The notes under the pieces: generated by a model
Told to the model about the DNA's origin: nothing
Databases searched by the model: none
Seen by the model: the letters and a program-made list of their open reading frames with translations, nothing else
Source of the DNA: Leptotrichia hongkongensis
Lineage (GTDB): Bacteria; Fusobacteriota; Fusobacteriia; Fusobacteriales; Leptotrichiaceae
Direction of reading: 5' to 3'
Assembly (NCBI RefSeq): GCF_041538065.1
Contig: NZ_JBGORW010000007.1
Location: 62,001 to 126,000, forward strand
DNA length: 64,000 bases
Shown: positions 9,050 to 17,203 of the stretch, one piece after another
Numbering within the stretch: position 1 is the first letter of the stretch
How the letters are laid out: every line of letters begins with the position of its first letter
Program-made: the position numbers and the translations under genes

Positions 9050-9171
9050 GATTAAAGAATATTGATATAAATAAAAGTTATAATAAACTAAAAAATAAAT
9101 GTATTTTACAGAAAGTGCATATTTGTATATAATAACTTCATAAAATAATAACAAATAAGGGAGTTGATAAT

Positions 9172-10317
9172 ATGTGTACAATAAATGCACCTCATAGACA
9201 TGATACGGTAGGAAGTTTTTTGAGAACGGAGAAACTGAAAAAAGCTAGAAATGATTTTGAAAAGGGAAAAATTGACAAAAAAAAATTGGAAAAAGTTGAG
9301 GATGAAGAAATTAGAAAAATTGTGGATAAGCAAATTGAATTAGGATATACAAGTGTTACAGATGGAGAATTTAGACGAAGTTATTGGCATTTGGACTTTT
9401 TCTGGGGATTTAATGGAATTGGGCATGTGCATGCTGATAAAGGGTATGAATTTAATGGTGTTGTTACCCGTGATGATACTGCGATTGTTACTGGAAAAAT
9501 TAATGGGGAAAATCATCCATTTGTGAAACATTATACATTTTTGCGAGATTTAGTAAAAGATAAAAAAGGTGTGGAAGCTAGATTTACAATACCTGCTCCA
9601 GCACAATTTTATGCAGAATTAGTAAGGGAAGATAAGCATGTGGCGGCACTTCTTAAAGTTTATCCTGATTTTATAGGATTGGAAGACGATATTGTCAGTG
9701 CCTACAAAACTGTTATAAATGACTTGTATAACGAAGGACTTAGAACTTTGCAAATTGATGACTGTACTTGGGGTTGTCTTGTAGACGATGACTTTATTGC
9801 TTCATTTATTGAAAAAAGTGATAGGGATAAAGAAATTATTAGGCAAGAATTTGCAGAAAAATTTTTAAATATAAATAACAGGGTATTTCAAAATAATCCA
9901 GAAGATTTGGTGATTAATACGCATGTTTGCCGTGGAAATTATGCTTCTACCTGGTTTGGGAAAGGTGGATATGACAAAATTGCAAATGAGCTTTTTGGAA
10001 AAGAAGATGTAAATGCCTATTATTTGGAATTTGATACAGAAAGAGCAGGTACTTTTGAATCGCTTGCAAAAGTTTCTGGAGATAAAAAAGTTGTTTTAGG
10101 ATTAATAACTTCTAAAAATCCAACATTAGAGGAAAAGGAAAGTGTAATTGCACGTATAAAAGAGGCTTCAAAATATGTTCCGCTTGACAGGCTTTATTTG
10201 AGTCCGCAGTGTGGATTTGCTTCAACAGAGGAAGGAAATAGGCTTACAGAAGAAGAGCAATGGGCAAAACTTAGATTTATTAAGGAAATTGCAGATGAAG
10301 TATGGGGAGAAAATTAA
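9172..10317 (+). CDS. MetE C-terminal-like methyltransferase (YxjG/YxjH family)
   Basis: 381-residue protein resembling the catalytic half of cobalamin-independent methionine synthase. It starts with HRHDTVGSFLRTEKLKKAR and has GYTSVTDGEFRR. The zinc ligands appear in THVCRGN (His and Cys), LEFDTERAG (Glu) and LSPQCGFAS (Cys). Full MetE is about 750 residues with two halves; this is the single-domain form found in B. subtilis YxjG/YxjH, thought to move a methyl group to homocysteine or a related thiol. The methyl donor is unknown. Ribosome binding site GGGAG. Probably monocistronic, with a strong terminator 23 bp after the stop. Confidence 0.85.
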   Translation: MCTINAPHRHDTVGSFLRTEKLKKARNDFEKGKIDKKKLEKVEDEEIRKIVDKQIELGYTSVTDGEFRRSYWHLDFFWGFNGIGHVHADKGYEFNGVVTRDDTAIVTGKINGENHPFVKHYTFLRDLVKDKKGVEARFTIPAPAQFYAELVREDKHVAALLKVYPDFIGLEDDIVSAYKTVINDLYNEGLRTLQIDDCTWGCLVDDDFIASFIEKSDRDKEIIRQEFAEKFLNINNRVFQNNPEDLVINTHVCRGNYASTWFGKGGYDKIANELFGKEDVNAYYLEFDTERAGTFESLAKVSGDKKVVLGLITSKNPTLEEKESVIARIKEASKYVPLDRLYLSPQCGFASTEEGNRLTEEEQWAKLRFIKEIADEVWGEN

Positions 10318-10339
10318 TAATAATTTGATTTATATTTCT

Positions 10340-10369
10340 AAAAGTGTGTTGTTTATCACACTTTTTTTT
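10340..10369 (+). terminator. Rho-independent terminator
   Basis: AAAGTGTG (10341-10348) pairs with CACACTTT (10357-10364) and runs into a stretch of eight or more T. It lies directly after the MetE-C-like gene. Confidence 0.85.
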
Positions 10370-10425
10370 ATGAAAATATGTTAAAATAGGTTTGAGAATC
10401 AAAATATAATTGAACTTTTTTATGT

Positions 10426-10531
10426 TATAGTAAAACTGCTTTAAAACTAAACTTAAAAGGCTATGACTATTTTACTCAAACCCTAAATCTATATAATTTT
10501 AGTAGTTTAATTTTAAATAGGTTTGAGTATA
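10426..10531 (+). repeat. Dispersed repeat family B, copy 1
   Basis: About 106 bp. Begins TATAGTAAAAC, contains GACTATTTTACTCAAACCC, and ends AGGTTTGAGTAT. The ACTCAAACCC arm is nearly complementary to the terminal AGGTTTGAGT arm across a 40-base A+T-rich centre. Homologous copies lie at 24062-24167 and 24287-24382. A further partial right arm (ATAGGTTTGAGAAT) lies at about 10386-10399. The rest of the 396-bp gap (10532-10713) shows nothing else recognisable. Confidence 0.75.
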
Positions 10532-10713
10532 AATTAACAAAATTAAATATTTCTAAGAGTTGAGAAAAACATCTATAATTTAAAAATTTGATATAAAATG
10601 TTAATAGTGTATATTATTTAGACAATAAAATCATATAAAATTTGGTTTTAAAATTTTAACAAAGAAGTTTTATTTGGCTGAAAAAAGATTATAAAAAATA
10701 GAAGGTGGTTATT

Positions 10714-12318
10714 ATGGCACAGGATATGAAAAATTATCTAAAATTAGATCTTGAGAAAATCGAGAAAATGACTCAAATAAAAAAAGATTATATTGAAGGA
10801 AAGACTGATTTTGAGACTACTAAAAAATTAATAAAAGAGAATTTTGACAAAATGACTGCAAGCGAATTTGCTTATTCAGAGCAAAAAATTAAAGAACTTG
10901 GATTTGATGACAATACGGTTCATGATAAGATGAATGATGTGTTAGGGCTTTTTGAGGATATTATTGTGAAGGATGAATTTGACTTGCCTGAGGGGCATCC
11001 GATAAATACGTATATTTTGGAAAATGAAGCGGCTAGAAAGCTGATTGCGGAAATGAAAGAGGAGTTTGGGAAAAAATTTATAAAGAACAGATGGCTTGAA
11101 CTTTATGAAAAATTATCTCAATTTAATCCTACCCATCTTGCAAGAAAACAGCATCAATTATTTTCAATATTAGAGAAAAAAGGGTTTGACCGTCCATCAA
11201 GAATAATGTGGAGCTTTGATAATAACGTGAGAGATAGCATAAGTGAAGCATATAAATTGCTTGAAAATGATAAAATTGAAGAATTTTTGGAAAAACAGGA
11301 AAATGTATGGGAATTGACACTTGATATTATGCATAAGGAAGAAGAAGTGCTTTTTCCAACTTCGATGAAAATGATTAATGAAGAAGAATTTAAGCAAATG
11401 CGTGCAGGAGATGATGAAATTGGGTATTTCCTAATTGATAAACCAACTGGATTTTATCCTGAAAATATAGAAAAACAAGATGACAATAGTAACCAGTCTG
11501 TAAAAGAGAAAACTGTAAAATCAGAAACTGATGTTCAGAATAATCAAAATGCTGGAAACTTTATGAATGACCTTGCAAGTCTTATGGCAAAATATAATAT
11601 GGGAAGCCAAAATAGTGAAAATGAAGTTTTCGATGTAAAGCAGGGGAAATTAACGCTTGAACAGATTAATCTTATTTTTCAGCATATGCCTGTAGATTTG
11701 TCTTTTGTGGATGAAAATGAAATTGTGAAGTTCTATACGGACACTAAACATAGAGTTTTCCCAAGAAGTGCAGGAGTTATAGGGCGTGATGTTAAAAACT
11801 GCCATCCAAGAGAAAGCGTCAGTTCCGTACTCGAAATAATAGACGCTTTTAGAAAAGGGGAGCAGGACGAGATTGACTTCTGGCTGGAAATGCGTGGAAA
11901 ATTCATTTATATCTATTATGTGGCTGTAAGAGATGAAAATGGAGTGTTTAAAGGTGTTCTGGAAATGATGCAGGATGTTACGAAAATTAGAAGTCTAACA
12001 GGAGAAAGAAGACTTGTAACATGGGAAAATAAAGGTAAAGATGAGAAAAAAGAAGAAACAGGAGAAGTATTTACAAGCAAGTATAATTTGACTGGAAAAA
12101 CTGTAATAGGGGATATTGTTAAAAAATATCCTTATATTAGGGAATATATGCCATTAATTTCTCCAGAATACAAAAAACTTTTAGATCCTATTCAGTATAT
12201 GATGATGTCTAAAATAGCGACTCTTCAAATGATTGCAATGCGTGGAGAATTGGAACTTGATTATTTGATTATGATGATTGAGGCTAAAATTGATGAGGAA
12301 GAAAATAAAAATAAATAA
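10714..12318 (+). CDS. DUF438 / hemerythrin-like / PAS sensor protein
   Basis: 534 residues. The N-terminal helical DUF438 region (about 1-90) precedes a hemerythrin-like four-helix bundle; HLARKQHQLFSILEKKGF and LDIMHKEEEVLFPTS carry candidate di-iron His and Glu ligands. A flexible N/Q-rich linker (about 255-305) follows, then a PAS domain (LTLEQINLIFQHMPVDLSFV and GVLEMMQDVTKIRSL). A C-terminal DUF1858-like helix set (VIGDIVKKYPYIREYMPLI) ends the protein. Such proteins are thought to sense oxygen, nitric oxide or redox state in the cytoplasm. In-frame GTG at 10705 sits in the ribosome binding site GAAGGTGG, so ATG at 10714 is used. No output domain such as a kinase is present. Confidence 0.85.
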   Translation: MAQDMKNYLKLDLEKIEKMTQIKKDYIEGKTDFETTKKLIKENFDKMTASEFAYSEQKIKELGFDDNTVHDKMNDVLGLFEDIIVKDEFDLPEGHPINTYILENEAARKLIAEMKEEFGKKFIKNRWLELYEKLSQFNPTHLARKQHQLFSILEKKGFDRPSRIMWSFDNNVRDSISEAYKLLENDKIEEFLEKQENVWELTLDIMHKEEEVLFPTSMKMINEEEFKQMRAGDDEIGYFLIDKPTGFYPENIEKQDDNSNQSVKEKTVKSETDVQNNQNAGNFMNDLASLMAKYNMGSQNSENEVFDVKQGKLTLEQINLIFQHMPVDLSFVDENEIVKFYTDTKHRVFPRSAGVIGRDVKNCHPRESVSSVLEIIDAFRKGEQDEIDFWLEMRGKFIYIYYVAVRDENGVFKGVLEMMQDVTKIRSLTGERRLVTWENKGKDEKKEETGEVFTSKYNLTGKTVIGDIVKKYPYIREYMPLISPEYKKLLDPIQYMMMSKIATLQMIAMRGELELDYLIMMIEAKIDEEENKNK

Positions 12319-12347
12319 ATTTTGAAAATTACGAAACATAAAAAAAG

Positions 12348-12388
12348 AAAAGTATCTTTTTGATAAAAATCAATTAGATGCTTTTTTT
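12348..12388 (+). terminator. Terminator after the DUF438 gene
   Basis: AAAAGTATCT (12348-12357) pairs with AGATGCTTTT (12376-12385) with one wobble, followed by T residues. A-runs on the other side mean it may also stop minus-strand tRNA transcription. Confidence 0.7.
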
Positions 12389-12487
12389 GTGAACAAAAAA
12401 TTATAAGTAATTGTTGAATAATAATTAAATTAATTTTGAATAATTGAAAAAAATAGATTCTTGATGTTGAAAAAGTAATAAAATTGA

Positions 12488-12572
12488 TGGTGCGAGCAAC
12501 GGGAGTCGAACCCGTACGGCTACTGCCACTACCCTCTGAAAATAGCATGTCTACCAATTCCATCACGCTCGC
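12488..12572 (-). tRNA. tRNA-Leu (anticodon CAG)
   Basis: On the minus strand it starts GCGAGCG and ends TGCTCGC plus discriminator A and an encoded CCA. The acceptor stem is 7 bp with one G.T. D-loop AATTGGTAGAC, anticodon loop TTCAGAG with CAG at positions 34-36, a long variable arm typical of class II tRNAs, and T-arm loop GGTTCGACTCC. It lies 30 bp downstream of a second tRNA-Leu in the same transcript. Confidence 0.95.
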
Positions 12573-12602
12573 TAAATAAAACTGGATGTATAAATTAAAT
12601 AA

Positions 12603-12688
12603 TGGTGCGAATGATGGGACTTGAACCCATACGGCTAAGAGCCACTACCCCCTCAAGATAACGTGTCTACCAATTCCACCACACTCGC
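12603..12688 (-). tRNA. tRNA-Leu (anticodon GAG)
   Basis: On the minus strand it starts GCGAGTG and ends CATTCGC plus A and an encoded CCA. The anticodon loop TTGAGGG gives GAG, and it has a long variable arm and the T-loop GGTTCAAGTCC. It is the first gene of a two-tRNA minus-strand unit with a consensus promoter immediately upstream. Confidence 0.95.
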
Positions 12689-12699
12689 ATTTTTAATAA

Positions 12700-12728
12700 A
12701 TTATACCTGGAAAATTTGAAATTGTCAA
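12700..12728 (-). promoter_or_regulatory. Consensus sigma70-type promoter of the tRNA-Leu pair
   Basis: On the minus strand, TTGACA (12723-12728), a 17-base spacer and TATAAT (12700-12705): a perfect match to the bacterial housekeeping consensus. The start point should fall a few bases before the tRNA-Leu(GAG) 5' end at 12688. Confidence 0.85.
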
Positions 12729-12840
12729 TTAACAAGGTAATAAAAATTTTAAAAAATAAGAGTAAAAAGTTAAAAATTATGTTACAATACCTGTATAAAA
12801 AAAATAAATTTTTAACAAAGAACTTTTAGAGGAGAAAAGT

Positions 12841-13833
12841 ATGGAGCAAACTGAAACATTGATAAAAATTAATAATCTTGTTACGAGTTTTCGGATAAAA
12901 GATGAATATTTTACAGCTGTGGATAATATTTCGCTGGAACTTAGAAGAAATGAGATACTTGCGATAGTGGGGGAGTCGGGATGTGGAAAAAGTACGCTTG
13001 CAACTTCTATTATTGGACTGCATAATCCGATTAACACAAAAGTGACAGGGGAAATCAATTTTGAAGGGAAAAATTTGGTAGAAATTGATGAAGAAGAATA
13101 CAACAAAATTAGAGGAAATAAAATTGGGATGATATTTCAGGATCCTTTATCGGCTTTAAATCCGCTTATGAGAATAGGAGAACAAATTGAGGAGGGAATG
13201 ATTTATCATACAAAATTGTCCAAAACTGAAAGAGAAACCAGAATGCTGGAATTACTAGAGAATGTAGGAATAAAAAATCCAAAACGTGTAGCAAGGCAAT
13301 TTCCACACGAATTATCTGGAGGAATGCGTCAAAGAGTAATGATCGCAATAGCACTTTCCTGCAAGCCTGAAATTATCATAGCCGATGAGCCGACAACAGC
13401 ATTGGACGTTACAATACAGGCACAAATACTGGATTTGCTAAAAACTTTGCAAAGTGAAATAAATGCTGGGATTATACTGATTACTCATGATTTGGGCGTT
13501 GTTGCTGAAATGGCGGACAGAGTGGCAGTAATGTACGCTGGAGAAATTGTAGAAATCGCAAACGTAAATGATTTGTTCAATAATCCAAAACATCCCTACA
13601 CAAGATCTCTGTTAAATTCAATCCCGCAACTTGACACAGAAACTGAAAAATTACACGTGATTCAAGGAATTGTTCCGTCACTAACCAAATTAGAGAGAAC
13701 AGGTTGCCGTTTTTCTCAAAGAATTCCGTGGATAAAGGAAAGTGAACACGAAAAAAATCCGACATTGCATGAAGTGGAAAAAGAGCATTTTGTAAGATGT
13801 ACTTGCTGGAAAAATTTTCATTTTGAAAAATAA
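12841..13833 (+). CDS. oppD: Oligopeptide/dipeptide ABC transporter ATPase (OppD/DppD)
   Basis: 330-residue cytoplasmic ATPase that powers peptide uptake with OppF. Walker A GESGCGKST near residue 45, Q-loop IFQDPLSALNPL, signature ELSGGMRQRVMIA, Walker B IIIADEPTTALD, switch His in LITHDLGVV. The C-terminal oligopeptide-transporter extension (HPYTRSLLNSIPQLD, then a Cys-containing RCTCW tail) is complete. Ribosome binding site GAGGAG. It starts the opp cluster, but oppF is 478 bp away across a dispersed repeat instead of adjacent. Confidence 0.93.
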   Translation: MEQTETLIKINNLVTSFRIKDEYFTAVDNISLELRRNEILAIVGESGCGKSTLATSIIGLHNPINTKVTGEINFEGKNLVEIDEEEYNKIRGNKIGMIFQDPLSALNPLMRIGEQIEEGMIYHTKLSKTERETRMLELLENVGIKNPKRVARQFPHELSGGMRQRVMIAIALSCKPEIIIADEPTTALDVTIQAQILDLLKTLQSEINAGIILITHDLGVVAEMADRVAVMYAGEIVEIANVNDLFNNPKHPYTRSLLNSIPQLDTETEKLHVIQGIVPSLTKLERTGCRFSQRIPWIKESEHEKNPTLHEVEKEHFVRCTCWKNFHFEK

Positions 13834-13880
13834 ATCAATCTATTGGAAAGATTAATTTATATTTTCATCTCTTAAATAGT

Positions 13881-14121
13881 AAATTTAGTATAAAATTTTT
13901 CAACAAATAATAAATCGACGGAGCTTTTATTTGTTCAACTACGACTGTTTGACGACTATAAGGAGGAGTTTCGGAGTTGGGCAAATAAAAGTCGTAGTCT
14001 AGCCATAGGTGCAGGATTTGCGGCAATGAGCAATCCTGCGAAAAAAGAAAAAAACATATTAAAAATAGTAAGAACTATTATTAAACAAAGTAATTTAAAA
14101 CTAAATCCCATTAGAAAATAG
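13881..14121 (+). repeat. Intergenic element family A, copy 1 (between oppD and oppF)
   Basis: Core starts at CGACGGAG (13917-13924). A long hairpin pairs CTTTTATTTGTTCAAC (13924-13939) with GTTGGGCAAATAAAAG (13976-13991). Then comes the conserved GTAGTCTAGCCATAGGT and a second hairpin at 14011-14039 (GCAGGATT pairing with AATCCTGC around GCGGCAATGA). The right end ACTAAATCCCATTAGAAAAT (about 14099-14118) matches copy 2. The left border is vague. Copies 2 and 3 lie at 48453-48705 and 52545-52877. It fills most of the 478-bp gap between oppD and oppF; the remainder is plain A+T-rich sequence. Confidence 0.75.
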
Positions 14122-14311
14122 AAACTATGCTAAAATAATTATTATTGTGAAATAAAGGGAAATGGTGATTGATTTCCCTTGCTTTATAAAAATAAAAATT
14201 ATAGATAAAATAATTATTAATTAAAATAAATTAAAATCAAAATGAAAAATTATAATTTTAGTTTAGAATTTGAGTTATTGAATATTTTGGAAGGAAGGAA
14301 TAAACAAAAAT

Positions 14312-15274
14312 ATGAGTTTTATTGAAGTGAAAGACTTGAAGGTTCATTATCCTATTCGTGGGGGCTTTTTCAATAAGGTAATTGACCATGTGTATGCTGT
14401 GGATGGTGTCAGTTTGACTATTGAAGAAGGGAAGACTTATGGACTTGTGGGGGAGTCGGGGTCTGGAAAGTCTACGATTGGGAAAGCGATAATTGGGCTT
14501 GAGAAGATAAAAAGTGGAAAGATAATTTACGAAGGTAAGGAAATTGATAGGAAGTTTCGTAATAGAAGAAGTGAATATAATAGAAATGTGCAGATGATTT
14601 TTCAAGATTCATTATCTAGCTTAAATCCTAAGAAGAGAGTTCTTGACTTGATTTCTGAGCCTTTGAGAAATTTTGAGAATTTGACTTCAGATGAGGAAAA
14701 GAGGAAGGTGTCAGAACTGCTGGAAATTGTAGGGATCAATAGAGAAGATATTTACAAATATCCACATGAATTTTCTGGTGGACAGAGACAGAGGCTGGGA
14801 ATTGCACGGGCTGTTGCTACAAAGCCTAAATTGATTATAGCAGATGAGCCTGTGTCAGCACTTGATTTATCGGTTCAGGCACAAGTTTTGAATTATATGA
14901 AGGACATTCAGGAGCAGTTTGGACTAAGTTATCTTTTTATTTCCCACGATTTGGGAGTTGTAAAGCATATGTGCGATTATATGTTTATAATGTATCGTGG
15001 AAGATTTGTGGAAACTGGGACAAAAAATGATATTTATAAAAATCCTGAACATTTTTACACAAAACGTCTAATTGCTGCAATTCCAGAAGTACATCCTGAA
15101 AAAAGGCTGGAAAATAAGAAAAGACGATTAGAAATTGAAAAGGAATATTTGAAAAATAAAAAAAAATATTATGATGAAAATGGGCGTGTCTTTGATTTAA
15201 AAAAATTAACAGATACCCATTTTGTTGCTATTAAAGATGAAATAATACAAAATAACGGAAAAGGGGGAAAATAA
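14312..15274 (+). CDS. oppF: Oligopeptide/dipeptide ABC transporter ATPase (OppF/DppF)
   Basis: 320 residues; second ATPase of the peptide importer. Walker A GESGSGKST near residue 49, Q-loop IFQDSLSSLNPKKR, signature FSGGQRQRLGIARA, Walker B LIIADEPVSALD, and SHDLGVVKHMCD. The C-terminal extension includes NPEHFYTKRLIAAIPEVHP and a Lys-rich segment. Ribosome binding site GGAAGGA. It is followed by oppB after 3 bp, so oppF-oppB-oppC-oppA form one tight transcription unit. The upstream repeat means it may need its own promoter. Confidence 0.93.
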   Translation: MSFIEVKDLKVHYPIRGGFFNKVIDHVYAVDGVSLTIEEGKTYGLVGESGSGKSTIGKAIIGLEKIKSGKIIYEGKEIDRKFRNRRSEYNRNVQMIFQDSLSSLNPKKRVLDLISEPLRNFENLTSDEEKRKVSELLEIVGINREDIYKYPHEFSGGQRQRLGIARAVATKPKLIIADEPVSALDLSVQAQVLNYMKDIQEQFGLSYLFISHDLGVVKHMCDYMFIMYRGRFVETGTKNDIYKNPEHFYTKRLIAAIPEVHPEKRLENKKRRLEIEKEYLKNKKKYYDENGRVFDLKKLTDTHFVAIKDEIIQNNGKGGK

Positions 15275-15277
15275 TCA

Positions 15278-16240
15278 ATGTGGAAAACAGTTTTACGAAG
15301 AATTCTGGTTATGATACCGCAATTATTTATACTTAGCCTATTAATCTTTGTTCTGGCAAAACTTATGCCGGGAGATCCGTTTACAGGGCTGATTACACCA
15401 CAAACTGATCCTGCGGCACTTGAAGAGTTACGAAGAAAGGCAGGATTGCTGGATCCTTGGCATATTCAGTATGTAAGATGGCTAAAAAATGCCGTTTCTG
15501 GAAATTTGGGAATGAGCTACACTTATAATGTTCCTGTAAAAACGCTTATTGGGGAACGTGCAGTAAATACTTTTATTTTATCGCTACTTAGCCTTATTTT
15601 GACATATTGTATTGCAATACCGCTTGGAATGCTTGCTGGACGTTATCAGAACTCATTTCTTGATAAATTTGTCACATTTTATAATTATGTGAGCTATGCG
15701 ATTCCGACTTTTGTGCTTTCGCTTATAATGATTTGGTTTTTTGGATATACGCTTGGATGGTTTCCAACAACTGGATCGGTGACGGCTGGACTTAGTACCG
15801 GTACTTTGGGACATATTTTGGACAGGATTTATCACATCATATTGCCTGCAATTACGTATGCATTGCTTGGAACAACTTGGATTGTGCAGTATTTGAGAAA
15901 TGAAGTAATTGACGCTAAGAATCTGGATTATGTGAAAACGGCGAAAAGTAAGGGGGTACCTGAAAATAAAGTTTATTCAAGACATATTTTTAGAAATTCG
16001 ATTTTACCGATTGCAGCATTTTTTGGATATTCAATAACAGGACTTCTGGGAGGCTCGATTTTTATTGAAAAAATATTCAGTTATCCTGGAATGGGAGGAC
16101 TATTTGTAAATTCAATTATAACAAGGGATTACAGCGTTGTTACAGCATTAATACTGCTGTTTGGATTTTTAACATTGCTTGGAAGTTTGCTTTCAGATAT
16201 TATTCTTAGCATTGTTGATCCTAGAATTAGAATAGAGTAG
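15278..16240 (+). CDS. oppB: Peptide ABC transporter permease (OppB/DppB)
   Basis: 320-residue inner-membrane permease with six predicted transmembrane segments. The N-terminal TM helix and FVLAKLMPGDPF are typical of OppB/DppB. The EAA loop (YVKTAKSKGVPENKVYSRHI, near residue 213) contacts the ATPases, and SIFIEKIFSYPGMG is conserved in the family. It forms the pore with OppC. The start ATG lies three bases after the oppF stop; the ribosome binding site is inside the end of oppF (AAAGGGGG). Confidence 0.95.
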   Translation: MWKTVLRRILVMIPQLFILSLLIFVLAKLMPGDPFTGLITPQTDPAALEELRRKAGLLDPWHIQYVRWLKNAVSGNLGMSYTYNVPVKTLIGERAVNTFILSLLSLILTYCIAIPLGMLAGRYQNSFLDKFVTFYNYVSYAIPTFVLSLIMIWFFGYTLGWFPTTGSVTAGLSTGTLGHILDRIYHIILPAITYALLGTTWIVQYLRNEVIDAKNLDYVKTAKSKGVPENKVYSRHIFRNSILPIAAFFGYSITGLLGGSIFIEKIFSYPGMGGLFVNSIITRDYSVVTALILLFGFLTLLGSLLSDIILSIVDPRIRIE

Positions 16241-16251
16241 GTGGTGAAAAA

Positions 16252-17184
16252 ATGTCTAATAATGAAATTTTAAAGAAAAATAATGAAAAAGCAGAAAATT
16301 TTGATGAAATTAAGAAAAGCGGCAAGCCGACTGGAATTGGTGTTATTGTGAGAGAGATTTTGAAAGATAGATTGGCACTTGCTTCGCTTATTATTCTTGT
16401 AATTCTTTTTGGAATAATTTTTATTGGATCGCTTTTTGCAAATCAGGAGGAAATTATGAAAATAAGCCTGCTGGATAAATATGCCATTCCTATGAAAGAG
16501 GGATTTTGGCTAGGTTCTGATTCTGGTGGGCGTTCAATATTGGGGCAGCTGATACTAGGTGCTAGAAACTCGATTATTATTGGTTTTACAATAACAATTT
16601 TAACATCAGGAATTGGAATATTTTTTGGGCTTATTGCAGGATATTATGGGAAATGGGTGGATAATGTGATTATGAGAATTATTGACTTTATTACAATTTT
16701 ACCTACGCTTATGATAATTATTGTGTTTGTTACTATTGTTCCAAAGTACACGATAGCGACTTTTGTGCTGATAATGAGTGCATTTTACTGGGTTGGAGCA
16801 GCAAGGCTGATTAGAAGTAAGGCACTTGCAGAAAGTCAGAAAGATTATATTTTGGCTTCAAAGACTATGGGAACAAAGGATTTTACGATAATTTTCAGGG
16901 AAATACTGCCTAACTTGAGTTCAATTATAATTGTGGAATTGACATTAGGATTTGCTGGAAATATTGGAATTGAAACAGGGCTTAGTTTTCTTGGTTTTGG
17001 ATTACCGCTTTCTACACCGAGCCTTGGGACTTTGGTTGGTTATGCAGCAGATCCGGAAGTATTGTCTACAAAATTATGGATTTGGCTTCCAGCATCAATA
17101 TTGATTTTAATTATGATGCTTTGTATTAATTATGTTGGACAAGCTTTAAACAGGGCGGCTGACGCAAAACAGAGAAGAGGATAA
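16252..17184 (+). CDS. oppC: Peptide ABC transporter permease (OppC/DppC)
   Basis: 310-residue permease. A hydrophilic N-terminal tail of about 40 residues precedes the first TM helix, as usual for OppC. LGSDSGGRSILGQLILGAR is the family signature after the periplasmic loop. The EAA motif reads DYILASKTMGTKDFTIIFRE, and ETGLSFLGFGLPLSTPSLG is the conserved C-terminal region. Partner of OppB. It starts 11 bp after oppB behind GGTGG and is followed 19 bp later by the binding-protein gene. Confidence 0.95.
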   Translation: MSNNEILKKNNEKAENFDEIKKSGKPTGIGVIVREILKDRLALASLIILVILFGIIFIGSLFANQEEIMKISLLDKYAIPMKEGFWLGSDSGGRSILGQLILGARNSIIIGFTITILTSGIGIFFGLIAGYYGKWVDNVIMRIIDFITILPTLMIIIVFVTIVPKYTIATFVLIMSAFYWVGAARLIRSKALAESQKDYILASKTMGTKDFTIIFREILPNLSSIIIVELTLGFAGNIGIETGLSFLGFGLPLSTPSLGTLVGYAADPEVLSTKLWIWLPASILILIMMLCINYVGQALNRAADAKQRRG

Positions 17185-17203
17185 AATAAAAAAGGAGAAC
17201 AGT

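Noticed and set aside
12261..12566. 101-codon minus-strand open frame across a tRNA gene
   Set aside because: It runs through the tRNA-Leu gene and the end of the DUF438 gene; it is a chance frame.
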